This document shows positions 48,701-63,700 of a DNA stretch of 64,000 nucleotides, piece by piece. The stretch lies in the NCBI GenBank assembly GCA_040954595.2, contig CM082582.2:12896001-12960000 (forward strand), written 5' to 3'. The translations under genes were made by a program, and so were the position numbers. The stretch's first letter is position 1. Every line of letters starts with the position of its first letter. Source of the DNA: Balanoglossus misakiensis. Taxonomy: Eukaryota > Hemichordata. The notes under the pieces are model-generated. The model was not told where the DNA came from. It saw only the letters and a program-made list of their open reading frames with translations, and ran no database searches.

Positions 48701-51700
48701 ACAATGGGTGTGAAATTGGTATTTGTGTTGAATTGCTTGGAATCCAGACACTCTTGCTTCGAGAGCTGATAGTGTATCAGGAAATTTTCAATCATCATGT
48801 ATATCCAGATTTACTTCCAAAATATGGCAGCATTTTAGGGCACATGATGTGTCATGTCTGTGTGTAAGTAATAATCGGCCTAGAACTGCTTCCAAAAATG
48901 GCAGCTTTTCTGGCCACTTGCTGTGTTATGAGATGACTGCATGTACCTTTTGTTTGAAAATGTGAAGGGTTAATGTATAAGCTTGAACAATAAAGCATTG
49001 TATTTCTGTGCTCTAACAGAAATACATGATGTTGTTCAGGCTTAACTCCTCCACATTCCTTCGTCTGATGTTGGATGCACTTGATTTGAGACTAAAAGTC
49101 TAATGTCTTTACTGCAGCTTATAAAATGCTTTGCATGAAAGAATGTCACAAATGTCTCAGGTTCTGCCCATTCTTTTCGCTGCTTGGCTATTTGTGGTTA
49201 CTTTGCTTGAGATATATGTCACATTTCTGTAATCATTGTCTACCAGCAGTCTGTCTTGTTCATCATTTCATTGTTTTTCACTCTCTTGATGTGTTGTTTA
49301 ATAATTTCATGACTGTGTGTGAGTAGGATTGAACGCATGCACCAACCATAACTGTCAGAATGGAGGATTTTGTGAAGCCCTGCCTGACTCCTGTACCGAC
49401 TACACCTGTCGATGTGTTGGATGTTACGTCGGACAATTCTGTGATATACGTAAGTCTTGATTTAAATATTTGATATCAAATTATGTCAGATGCACTCAGG
49501 CACAGTTACCGGTACGTGGGTATTCAAAATTCCAGCTGACGGGCAACGTGGTGCAGACGACGACAGTGCAGACAAAATGCCAAGATGCTGATGAAACTTC
49601 AATAGGGCCCACCATTTGAGCAAGTACACTTGTTTCTATAGATTAATGAATACAAAGTCTTTCAGTTTGTTTCTACTGATGTCTTACAGTATACTACTTG
49701 TTTAGAATTATTGACATCATGTTTGTTGTTTGGTTTCAGTACAAGATCCATGTCAAGACAACCCCTGTCAGAGTGGTGGTACTTGCACTCCAACTTCATG
49801 TTCAACGTATTTCTGTCTGTGCCCGACTTGTTTCACTGGGGATAACTGTGAAGTTGGTATGTGGAATTTAGTCTGTCATCAATCTGTCTTGTCATCTGTC
49901 TTTTGATCCAGATTGCCAGTCTTTGCCAACTTGTCTTATGAAGCCAGTCTGATATGAGCTTCATCATTTGAATATGATTATATTTACATTTATGAAAAGA
50001 CTGTTTAGAAAAGGAAGTCTAGAGTAGTCTTGTCAAATCATTCAGCTGTGTATTGTCCTTCCAGAACGGATCAGAACATACTGAAAAAAATTGTAAAAAT
50101 TCAGTTATTCATATTTATTCACTTTTTGGGCATTATCCTATTAATGATGCATGTTCTTCCTAGCATTAACATAGTTGTTTATTCTCTTCAGCCATCAGTG
50201 CGTGTGCCAGTCACCAGTGTCAGAATGGAGCCACATGTCAGGGATTGGATGGATCCTGCACTGCTTACACCTGTTCATGTGCTGGTTGTTACGTTGGCCA
50301 GTTTTGTACTACGCGTAAGTTCACCCTTTAATGACAGCTTGATCATGTCACTGTGTCACACCTATATCTTCCCAGTCTTCTCCAACTCCTATAAATGTCT
50401 AATGTTGTTCACCTGTTTTGGTCTTTTTATAGCACTGGATCCTTGCCAGCCCAACCCGTGTGTCAATAATGGATTTTGTATAGGTGTGACAGGCTCATGC
50501 ACAGAATTTGTGTGCCAGTGTCCGGAGTGTTACTTTGGTAACAACTGTGAAAATTGTAAGTTCAAACAGTCAATATTGTTAACTTTTGTAAGTCAGCAAT
50601 GTATCATCAATACTTTCTTCCAAGCAAGGTACAGAAAGTTATGAAACCAGTCTATACAATGGACAAATTCAACATATCCCATCCAGTCCTCAGAGGCTAT
50701 TTTAACAATGTTGAAGTGATGAAGACATTTACGTTTAGCCCAGTTATATCTACTTTGCAACTTCTGAAATATGAATAAACAAATACAACTTCAATATGAT
50801 GAGTATATGACTAATATACATCTTTTTTTTTACTTGACTAGATGTGGATGCTTGTGGGGAACATCAGTGTTTGAATGGCGCTGTTTGTGTGGCTGTTGTT
50901 GGGTCATGTTCGCAATATACATGTCAGTGTACTGGGTGTTACACCGGACAGTTCTGTGAAGTCTGTAAGTACATATATATTTTTTTCTTCTGAAAGGGTA
51001 AAATGTGTGCAGATGTATGTATGTGTAAAAAGTGTGTATGAGTGCAAAGTATATGTGTACTTTATGCTAGTGTTACAAAACAAGAATTCTAATGCATAAT
51101 ATGAAATTCAAATAACTGTCAAGTGTTCTTTCAAAATGGATCCATGGATCATTCCAATCGTTTCTTTTTTACAGTACAAGATCCATGTGCACCTAACCCT
51201 TGCGGCAATGGTGGAGGGTGCCTGACCATCACTGGATCATGTACAGCCTACCAATGTACTTGTCCAAATTGCTACATTGGATTCAACTGTGAAACATGTA
51301 AGTCTAACTTCTCAGTTATGAATTATTTCAATGCATTTTGGTTAATAAAGCTGTATTGTGTGATTAAGTGATCGTATCTTCTTGACTTACATTACAAGAT
51401 CATTTTATTTATTTTATTTTCAGTGCAAGATCCATGTGCTAATCACTTTTGTCAAAATGGAGGCACCTGTGTTGGTGTTGAAGACTCTTGTACTCAATAC
51501 ACCTGTACTTGCCCAGCCTGTTACACTGGAACTTACTGCACAGTTTGTAAGTATAGATATCATTCTCAGCTTGATGAGTCAACATTGAATAGTAAGACAG
51601 ATTTGACTTTAGTTTTCTCTGGCATTTCAATTTGGCTAATACTTACAATGTTTTGTACCCCTTTTTCGGTAGTGGTGAATCCTTGTCAGAATAACCAGTG

Positions 51701-54700
51701 CCAGAACAATGCTTTCTGTGTTCCTGTCTCTGGATCTTGCACTGACTACACATGCACCTGTATCGGATGTTTTGAGGGTCAATTCTGTCAAACACGTAGG
51801 TATTCCTTCATTATTAAAATGAACTTCTGTCAAGTTTTCATTGAAATGTCTGAATGTCTAGAGTCAGTTCTTCATTAGGACAATTTCCTGTCATTATTTG
51901 CGTCAGAAGAATTGATCTGATGTGAAAGATAAGTTACGCCATCAGTATGTTAAATATTAATGTACACAGACATCATACAATATATGTTCTAAAATAGTAC
52001 ACATGATTTCAACATACACTCTATTTTAATTCTGCGTGTTCTCTTATTCCTGAAGCACAAAACCCATGCGATGGTAATCTCTGTCAAAATGGTGCTGCCT
52101 GCGTAGCTATCCCCAATTCATGTTCAGGATACACATGCCAGTGTCTAACTTGCTACACTGGGCAGTACTGCCAGATCTGTAAGTATCACCAACAACATCA
52201 TAATAAATAAATAAATGATCTTCTTATTGTCTGAGTGTTAGGGGTTTCATCTATTGAGTTTTAGGAATTTTTAAAAGAAATTAATTGCTTGCTTGCTTGA
52301 TTGATTGATTGATTGATTGAGTGACGGACTGACTGATTGATATATTAATTGATTGTTTGATAGAAAAAATTAGCACGTTACCCCTGATTGTTGTATTTCA
52401 AAGAGACTACATGTACATTGTGTAGCAAACACTTGTTTTAGTTTAAGACTATTAGGCATCTTTAACCTTGATTTCAATTCTGTTTCCACTTACAGTGCAA
52501 GATCCTTGTGCCAATGATTTCTGTCAGAATGGGGCCACTTGTGTTGCAGTCCAGAATTCCTGTGTTGAGTACACTTGTTCATGTCCAACTTGTTACACAG
52601 GAACATATTGTACAATCTGTAAGTACCCACTTTCTATAGAGTCAATTTTTATGAATGAAATTACATGCAGTTCACTGCAGAATCTGACATTTACTTGATC
52701 TGTGGTCTACCGGGGTATTTATCAAATTGATAAGCTTGTTTGCATTTTAGTACAACTGTAGTATATATGTTACAGCATTTCTGTCTACATCAATCTTTTT
52801 CTCGAAGCAGCATTATCCATGTATTTCACACACATCAATGCACTTGCAATTTATAGAAAAAAACTTCTCTTTCTATTCTACTCAGTACTGAATGCTTGTG
52901 ATAATCACCTCTGTCAGAATAATGGTGGATGCATCCCGGTTGTCGACTCCTGTACGGAATACACCTGTCAGTGTCCTGGTTGCTACGTTGGTCAGTTCTG
53001 TGAAACCTGTAAGTATTTTAAAAAAATCTCTTATCATTAACTTGAGATGCCAAGATTTTCTTCAGTGCCATTTATGTGCTGTATCATTCCTTAGGAACAA
53101 ACATATCCAGAGCAATGAAATTGTCATCTGAATAGTCTGATGAAAGTATGATGTTTTTGTTAATTGTACCAGTGACTGAAAATAATTGATACTTTTATTT
53201 CTACATACAGTTTTGAATCCCTGTGATAACAGCCAGTGTCAGAATGGAGGCGCTTGCATTCAAGTCAGTGGTTCATGTACAGCATACACCTGTCAATGTA
53301 CTGGATGTTACAGTGGAGAATTCTGCACGATTTGTAAGTATCATCTTCTGACTGTATGTAGTAGAATCCTAGCTCTAAATCTTTTTTTGTCATGATGATG
53401 CTTGAAGGATGGAATAATATATATATAATGATGAAACTTTTTTTGCAGTGTCTGATCCTTGCCAACCGAATCCGTGTGGAAATGGTGGAACCTGTAATGG
53501 AATTCCAGGATCTTGCACTGGATACCAGTGTGCTTGTCAAGGCTGTTACTTTGGACTTACTTGTGAAAACTGTGAGTATGATTTTTGCTTTATTTTGATT
53601 CATTGAACAATCAATTGAATGAAAGGATGAGTAAGTTAGAGAGAGATTGTACTAATTAAAATATTTTATTTGCCTTTTTTAACAGTGCGGGATCCATGTT
53701 CCAATCACTTCTGTCAAAACGGAGGTACATGTGTTGGTGTTCAGGGATCCTGTACGGAATACACTTGTCAGTGTACGGAGTGTTATGAAGGACGGTACTG
53801 CACTACACGTGAGTATCTCAAGCGTTCCCTCACAAAGGCATTCTAGAAACATCTATGGAATTCTATAGAACTTCTATCGAGCTTTTATAGAATTTTTATA
53901 GAATTTCAATGGACACTGATAGATTTCAGTGTAGTTTGGACGCTCGAAACATCAAGCTTTAGAATGCTATAGAACTGTATAGAAATTGTTGTTGTGAGAG
54001 TCAATTTATATTCCTGGGATTTGTACTTGCATGGAATACCCTTGAATTTGACACCATTTTATTGAATAATATATCTCTGTTTTACTCCCTTCAGCTAAAA
54101 ATCCCTGTCTGACTCATGAGTGTCAGAACAATGCCTTCTGTCTGCCTGTCGTGGGATCATGTTTAGATTACACATGCTCGTGTAATGGATGTTTCTCAGG
54201 ACAATACTGTGATATACGTAAGTTAATACCAATAATATTTACAGTGACAGTTAGAGATTGTTGAATAACTCGTAATGTGAAATGAAATACATTAACCCAG
54301 ACAAGTTAATAGTATATTAATACATCTATGGTTAATAGTTTAGAAATGTGCTGTCATTACATTTTGTAATTGTATACAATTTGTTAACACTATAACAATG
54401 TTTTTGTTGTTGTTTTATTTGCAGCAATCATTGCATGCGATAATAACCAGTGTCTGAACGGTGCTACCTGCGAAAATGTACCAGGATCATGTTCTTCCTA
54501 CAATTGTATCTGTGCTGGCTGTTACACTGGCCAGTACTGTCAAACATGTAAGTCTTGCAAATAACAAACAATGATTTCCTATTGTCAAAACCTATCAATT
54601 TTTATTTTCACTAAATTGTGATAAATTCTTTGTTTATATTTTGTGGTTTTTATCATTTACATTTTGAAAGGTGTATGTTTGTGTGCCAGTGCCAACCTTT

Positions 54701-57700
54701 TGACAAATTTCCTTGTTTCCACTAAACTTTCTCTTACAGTACTGGATCCATGTTCCAATCATTTCTGTCAGAACGGTGGACAATGTGCACCTGAACCAAA
54801 CTCTTGTACCCAGTATTCTTGTACATGTCCTGGATGTTACACAGGCCTATATTGCCAAACTTGTAAGTACAGAGTTGCTTTCATCTCGAACATGTCTTAA
54901 TTTTTTCAATAACCGGAAATGTGTTGTGTAACATTGTATGGTAAAGCTGTCTGAACCAAACCCTGTGTAATCTGGAAACCTGTCTATACCGAACACCCTT
55001 TCCAGGCCATTCCACATAGAATTGTCAATTGAAAACAAACTATGACAGATGTTGTTTTTGATCAAAATGGTTTTGAACAAACTGAAAGTGATGACGTTTT
55101 GTGTAATTTTGTATAAAGTTTAAGTCGTCTCTTCATTAAAATTTGTCCTTCTGTTTGATTTTCAGTGCAAAACCCGTGTCAGAACAGTGCATGTCAGAAT
55201 GGTGGTCTTTGTGTTCCACAAGATGGCTCCTGCTCGGAATACACTTGTCAATGTAGTGGATGTTACACTGGCCAGTTCTGTACAGTCCGTAAGTATTCAA
55301 ACTGACAAAGTGACATCGTTTGAGTTGTTCCATCTGAGGAGGTCTTCTGCTTGCTGGGACATTTTGAATCGTTAGTTATGAAAACTTTCATCATTTTATG
55401 TTTAAATTGAGGGTTTGCATTCTTGCCATATATATTAATTTCAATCCTTTGAAGTATTCATGTTTGTTGTGTATCTGTTTCGGCCACAGTATTGGACCCA
55501 TGTGATAATCATCAATGTCAAAACAACGCTATCTGTGTTGCTGTGACCGGGTCTTGTACGGACTATACATGCAATTGTATAGGTTGTTTCACTGGCGAAT
55601 TCTGTCAGACACGTAAGTTATGTACTGCTTTTTTTAGCTTGACAAAGTCAGAAGTGAACTTTAGTAGGTGAAGGATTGATTTCATCATCATTGTTTTGAA
55701 CCTCTATAGTAGCTAGTAAAATGTGCAGGTTGTTAAGAGAATAGTTTTGCATATTCCATGAAAGTCACACACAAAGCACTGAAAGGCTGTTTCATATATG
55801 AAACATGCACCTTTATTGTCATGTTTTTGCTTTTTACATTCTATTTTTAATAAACTTTTGTATTTATTTTTTGACAGCTACTGATGCATGCGACAATAAC
55901 CAGTGTCAGAATGGCGGTATCTGTCAGGCCATCCCAGGATCCTGCACCTTATACCAGTGTAATTGTGTTGGGTGTTTCAGTGGACAATTCTGTACAGTTG
56001 GTAAGTCTTTTTATATGCGGTGCATACAATTGCTTTATACAATTGAACCAGTGCATTTTGATAGTTTTGATAGTCAGTGTGATACCCTCCAATATTCACA
56101 CTTTTCTGTCATTTTATTACAGCGTTGGATCCATGTGAAAACAACTTCTGTCAAAGTGGCGGTACCTGTGTGGGTGTCCCTGGTTCCTGTTCCGAATACA
56201 CCTGCCAATGTCCAGGATGTTACACTGGTGTCTACTGTCAAACCTGTGAGTATGTGGATGTGGTGGTGGTTGCTATGGAGATGCCACCATTGTTTCCCTG
56301 GTTAAAAACTACTTGCTGACGATGCAGACATCCTCTGAGATTGTCACCAGTTGATCTATGGACACAACAGCTATGTTAGTGTACAGGATTTGATCATGAC
56401 TAGTGCATTTTTTTTCATGCATGTATTCTGGATCAAATTGTACAGTTATTGTTGAATTTGAGATGTACAGTTATATAAACTCTATTTTTTTAAATTTGAA
56501 GAACATTTATCTGAGGTACCCTGTACTTTTGTAATATTTTTGCAGTACGAGACCCTTGCCAGAATAATTTCTGTCAAAATGGTGGTGTTTGTATCGGTGT
56601 AACTGGTTCATGTTCTGAGTATACTTGTCAATGTACTGGATGCTATACAGGAGAGTTTTGCACAGTCCGTAAGTATACACCTATCTTATCCATTCCATGT
56701 CCATTCATGTCGTGACTTGTATTGAAATAAATTTAGAAGTTTCAGGATAAATTTAGAAGTTTCAAAAATGATTTTGTATCTTTGTGCTTCAGTTGAAGAT
56801 CCCTGTGATGGCCACCTTTGTCAGAATAATGGTGCATGTATTGGCCAACCTAATTCCTGTACAGAATATACTTGTCAGTGCAATGGATGCTTTACAGGGG
56901 ATTACTGTCAAACAGGTAAGTTGACAATGAATGTAACTGTTGACCAGAGATATACTGTACAGTACTACGAAAGATCAATATCAAACAAAAAATGTTTAAT
57001 TAACACAAATAAGTATAAAATACAAGTTATATCATTATTTGGCTCCCCATTAGTAACTGTGACTTTTTGATCATCTTGAAAAGAATGTAGTAACTACACC
57101 CTTCAAACATAATTATCATAATACAATAATGTGTTTTAATAATCACAGTGCTTAATTAAAATTACAGCACCATGATGATACTGTTGTGTGTTAGAATTTA
57201 CATCAAATCCATCACACATGGCAAAATTTCTAGTACCTTAATAATACACACACTCTTACACACACACATGCACGTACGCACGCATGCACGCACAGACACA
57301 CACATACCGGTACATACATACATAAACAGACAGACACTCAGACAAATTGAAGAAAAAAAGAACAAGCTTATGCTTCACAAGCAGCATTTTATAAAATCTC
57401 AATAATTCTAAGCAAGCTTGGATTTTTTTCAAATGCACATGATTTGCTCAGAAAATGCTTGAGGTATGCATATTGTTTGAAAGTAGTGGCAACAACAGAA
57501 TCAGATGTATTGCAATCAAACCATTCTGAATTTATAAGAAGATAATGTTTATAACAAGTAAAGATCTAATATTTTGAGCAAGTGATGGTGTAACCACCAT
57601 TACTTTAGCAGAAAGTGTGGATAATTTTAATAAAAAGTATGCATAGTATTTTTTTTCTGATATTTATTATTTTTTATACCTTTTGAACTAATATTTCTGA

Positions 57701-60700
57701 TCTCTATTTCAGTAACTGTTCTGTTCATATTCAACAGGCACAAAAGGACATAGTCAACAACCATAACATCAGCTTTGTTATTTTTTATGTTTCATAAAGT
57801 GTTGCATGAATGCTGTTATATGTTAGTCATGTAATGTTAGCTTGAGTTCATGCCACCTTTTATATGCACGCAAACTGTATATTCTGCTCACAAGAATTGC
57901 GCCACTTGAGGTTATTTACTAGCATGGCACTTGTGTTCTTGGTTTTCAATTTGACTTTCTGTCTTTTGACTCTGTGCCTCTGAGTTGGATTTCTCTCGAT
58001 ATGTGGTCTTGCTGCAGCAGATTATCTCCTTGTATTCTGCGTGAAAACTAGTACAGATTTTATGTAAGGTATTGCAGGTCTAATGAAATGAGTTTGCTGA
58101 ATGAAAAAAAAAAAAAACATAATTGCATTATCGATAATGAAGCAGAAAAAAGTCACAGTGTCTGATAAAGTGACATATTTTTTATCCGTTCAGATATCAA
58201 CCTGATGAAAAACCAATGGCACAAAACATCACTCATTAAATTTAGAATCATTTTAGAACTTCTTTGTGAACCACTATATTACATTTGACAGCAAACAAAT
58301 CAAGTCGTAAAACAATTGTGTATTTTGATGATAAATTTGAATCCATCTGGTGAATTTTGTTGTCCAAAGGAGTTTTCATCAGGTGTCCTAAAATAATGTG
58401 TTGGAATGATCCGTTGTTGAAATGATGCATTTTGAGGAAGATCCTGTTTTGTTACCATGGTGAAAACTCAGCAAACTGCATTTATTAAGAGACTTGCACA
58501 GCCTTATAACTGTTACAATTCATTTGATTAATTCTGGTTTGTATGTTTATTTTCCGACCTTAACCAGCAATCAGTGCATGTGCAAACCATAACTGCCAGA
58601 ATAATGGTGGTTGCGTACCTGTACCTGGGTCCTGTACTGCATATACTTGTCAATGTACTGGCTGCTTTACTGGACAATTTTGTACCATTGGTAAGTAGCA
58701 ATTAAAACATTCAATTAACCCTTTTGCCCCATGTCCCTTTTCTGAGGCCTTAATTTACCGTAGAAAACAATGGATATGGACCAAACCATAGTAGTGAAAC
58801 GATTAAAAAGGAACTTTGCACTCTGTTTTAGAGTAAATATTGCAAAATGTGGTTTACAAGTTGTTTGAATATACACTGCTTCATTCCAGAGATGGCCAAT
58901 TATTTCAAAACTGATTATCAACTGTCAGGATGTTAACAGCACAATCCTTAAATATTGAACTTATTCATTCATGGAAAATTTCACAAATGTATGATTGTAC
59001 ACCTTGAAATATGTGAGAGATATCACTTTTTTTCTGTTTTATACTGTAGCGTTGGATCCATGCTCGACGAACTTCTGTCAAAATGGTGGTACCTGTGTGG
59101 GTGTGCCTGGATCCTGTACGGATTACACATGTCAGTGCTCAACTTGTTATACTGGTGATTACTGCACCGCAGGTAAGTTTTTATGTTTTTTATTCGGCTG
59201 GTAGATTGTTATCGTTTCTTTTAGCTTGATTTTGAGAATTACATACCGGTAGATGTTGAGATGCAACTCACTCTCAACAAGCTCATACATATTCTTATAA
59301 TCATCTCTGAAAGATGTTTTATTTCATCTACACACGTTTTATTTCTCAGTGATCGATCCCTGCCAAAGTAACCAGTGTCAGAATGGTGGTATCTGTGTTC
59401 CTGTACCAAATTCTTGCACACAATACACATGTCAGTGTAGTGGCTGTTATGCTGGAGAGTTCTGTCAAATTTGTAAGTACCAGTACTACATGCATGTCAA
59501 TCTTTCCCATAGTACAATCTATCCATATTACCAAACAGTGTAGATATGTCATATTGAACAAAATGTGTATGTACATTCATAGACAATGGAGACTAAACAT
59601 TGCTTTGAGTGCCTAATTATATATTCATCAAAACCATCACATGTGAATGACAAATGCAAAAATAGGCTGATGATACATGTATATGGTATTTACTGTTGCG
59701 TTACTTTTTTGTAATATCAAAACAATGCACACACCAACTCATTTTTTACGGTTTATGTTTTATGCTTCATTGGATATACTAAACTAATAAGCATCAAAAC
59801 TGTTCTTATCAATATTCATTTTCTTTTGTGTCATTTTCCCCCCAAAAGACCAAGATCCGTGTAATAACAACCCATGTCAAAATGGTGGTGCCTGCTCTTC
59901 ATTTGGTACAAATTGTTTTCAATATAGTTGTCAGTGTGTGGGCTGCTACGTTGGACAACAATGCACAACATGTAAGATTTCTTTCACAAATTTAAGATTT
60001 GCCAGTTTGCTCTCAGTTAATGTAATATATGACTGAAAAAAATCGTCATTTGAGCGTTTTTATGATGGTGCTGTCATGAACAGCACCTCCAAGTGACCAG
60101 AGTGATGTACTCCCATTGATTTGTATAATTCTCTTCCAGTGCAAGATCCATGCGCCAATCATTTCTGTCAGAACGGTGGTACCTGCAATCCAACATCTTG
60201 TACCCAATACTCATGTCAGTGCCCAGCATGCTTTACAGGACAGTATTGCACAACACGTGAGTACAGTTTCAATAAATAAAGTGCTTGAAGTTACAGAATA
60301 TAGTTGAACATTGTAAAACTCTCAAAATGTAACTATGAGTTGTACTCTGTAACCCTTTCACCCCGGTTCCAATCTTACCATATAGGAAACAATGAGTTTG
60401 GACTGAACCATGGTGGTGAAAGTGATTTTGAATATACATGTACACTGACATTAAACTTTCCATTATTGTATTCCAGCCATCAACCCATGTACTGTTAGTA
60501 ATCAATGTCAGAATGGTGCAGCATGCATACCTGTGTCTGGATCATGCACTGAATACTCATGTCAATGTACTGGATGTTTCTCTGGACAGTACTGTACAGT
60601 CCGTAAGTCTACCGTAATTTTGAATGTTTTTGGAATGAATTTTATCACAACTACATCCATCCAATATGTTGCTATATGTGAAAAATAAAGTTAAAATGTA

Positions 60701-63700
60701 AAACACAGGTTTGCCAGTGATAGCTTTTGATTCTATTTCACATTCTCGTCTTCCTCCACAGTTTTAGACCAATGTCAACCAAACCCTTGCGTAAATAATG
60801 GTGCATGCAGAGCCATTCAAGGGTCTTGCACTGCGTTTCAGTGTAATTGCCCACAATGTTACACTGGACTCAACTGCCAAACTGGTAAGTAACACGCTGA
60901 ATGTTATCCAATGATGTGATGTGTATTATAAGATGGGCCCATTAACTTCTGATGTTTGTATCTCAGTTGAAGTTTTCATGTTCAATGAACATATTTCAGT
61001 TATGTTTTATAATGTATGGTTTCATATACAGAGTTGAATGCTTGCAACAATCACTTCTGTCAGAATGGAGGAACATGTGTGCAGACACCAGGATCTTGTA
61101 CTGAATACACTTGTGTTTGTCCAGAGTGTTACACAGGCACATACTGTACCCAAGGTAAAAATCATGCCACATTCATGTCTTTTGGTTGTATGCCCCTTGA
61201 TGATACCTTTGGTAATTAGCATCGTGTCGAACATTATTTTCTGTCTGAGTCTGGCCGGACAGAGGACAACTCAAGTTGGCAACTGGCCCAATAGTAGACG
61301 AAGTCTTTTATACATTGATTCACCATTTAAATTCTAATGCCATTCTTTACTTTTCTAACAGCAATCAACCCATGCGCGAACCACCAGTGTCAGAATGGAG
61401 CTGGCTGCATCCCTGTGGCTAACTCATGCACAGAATATACCTGTTCGTGCCCTGCATGCTACATCGGAATTTACTGTCAAACATGTGAGTAGTATGCTGT
61501 ACTATACAAATAATAAAATCCTAAACTTTCTAAACGTCAAGTGTGTTCAACACAAAAAGCTTGATATGAAAAGAAAAACGTGAAAAAAAGGAGTAATAGA
61601 TAAAAATGGTTATCTTCTCTTCATTGTCATCTGTTGGTGTTTGTTTTACAGTCCAAGATCCTTGTCAAAATAACCAATGCCAGAATGGAGGTCAGTGTGT
61701 GGCTATACCAGGATCATGTACTCTCTACACTTGCACATGCCCTGGATGCTACACAGGAACTTACTGCGAGACATGTAAGTTAATAACCTATGCTAGCAAT
61801 AGACCATAGTCCATTTACTACAAGAATGATCATTTTATTCATTTCATCTAAATATTACAAAACAGATTGACAGTGACAGTCACAGATAGCAACTTCTCAC
61901 AATCGTGCAAGTCGCACTTTTGGTAACAGATTGTCTTCCGAGGTACATGTACATATCTCCCCTTTGATACAAACTTCAATTTTCATAAACGTTGTTTTGA
62001 ATTCATCTGCATATCATTCCTTTGATTCTTGTCTTATAGTGAGGAATCCGTGTGAGAATAACTTCTGTCAGAATGGAGCAACTTGCATCGGCGTTCAAGA
62101 TTCTTGTACAGAATACACTTGCCAATGCTCTGGTTGCTACACTGGAACATACTGTACTACTTGTAAGTCAGTCACAGTCTTGTTTTTAACTTGCAATGGC
62201 CATATAAGTGACATGGAAACTTTTCTTCCTGTTATACTGACTTTTTGTTAATAGAAGGTTTACAGAAGAATCCTCAATGTTTATTTTCGTAGTGTTGAAT
62301 GCTTGTACCAACAACTTCTGTCAAAATGGAGCTGCTTGCATCTCTGTGACCGGCTCATGTACGGAATATACCTGTCAATGTACAGGTTGCTATACTGGGA
62401 CATACTGTACAACATGTAAGTGAATTGGTAATGTTGATTTGATGTGCTTTTGAAAAAGAAATGGCTACTTATTGATCATTCGGCATGAAATAAGTGGAAA
62501 GGATCATTGAAGCAATAGTCTTGATGTAATTTAATTCATGGTTTTGACAGTAAATTGTCAATGTTTTTACCCCAACTTTTTGGTTTACTGATCCATTGTT
62601 TCAATATTTTTGGTTTTGTATAGTGTTGAATCCATGCACAAACCATCAATGTCAGAACAACGCTGGGTGCATCCCCACACAAGGGTCATGTACAGATTAC
62701 ACATGTCAGTGTCGCAATTGTTACATTGGACAGTTTTGTGAAACATGTAAGTAATTCATTGATTCATTCGTGCATTTGTTCGTTCATTCATTCATTCATT
62801 CATTCATTCATTCATATTCCAATGACCGAAGCCTCTGTATGATTTTGATTCTACTGCCTTCAGCTGCAGCTACATCTAAGGAAAGGTTTACATAGTAGAT
62901 ATCTAATGACTGACTGCTGTTTGTAAACAAATATTTTTGACTTGTGTATTGCAGTCCAGGATGCTTGCACCAACCATAATTGTCAGAACGGTGGAGTGTG
63001 TTCAGCTTTCCCAGGATCCTGTACCTCATATCAGTGTCAATGTGCAGACTGTTACACAGGACAGTTCTGTGAGACTCGTAAGTATTGTACCAATACTGCA
63101 TCTATCCAAATGGGTGTGTGTCCAACCTGTATGCGAAATACTGTAAAACAGGAATTTTTCGCAAACGATATATTTACGCGATCTTCGCGAGAACCAAAAA
63201 GATACGTATAAAAAGTCGCATAAAAATGTATTTCGAGATAATGATGCAGTTAGTGAAATACTAGAACTTGAGCTGTTTTGATGTCCAGTACAAATGCTGA
63301 AGAGATGATTTGTGTCATCTTTCTCTGCAGTTAGAGATCCTTGCGCAAATAATTTCTGCCAGAATGGTGCCACATGCATTGCTGTTTCCGGATCTTGTAC
63401 GGAATACACCTGTCAATGCACGGAATGTTTTACCGGACAGTACTGCTTCACACGTAAGTATATGGCAGTGCATTTTGTATGCATACATGATTCTGTGGCT
63501 AAATGGTGGTAAAGGTTGTAGACTCATAGTGAATTTGAGTCAGTAACAAGGTTTATTACCTTCCTCAGAATGTTAAAGCAATCATGTGACACTTTCCCCT
63601 TTTTTTCTCTCCCCCTCTAGGTGTAGATGCGTGCTTGAATAACCAGTGTCAGAATGGTGGTTTTTGTATTGCTTCCACAATCAACTGCCTTGAATATTCA

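Noticed and set aside
54945-55030. Segment near CTGTGTAATCTGGAAACCTG resembling ends of pogo/Tigger-like transposons
   Set aside because: Only a short resemblance from memory, no inverted partner and no transposase; not enough to annotate.
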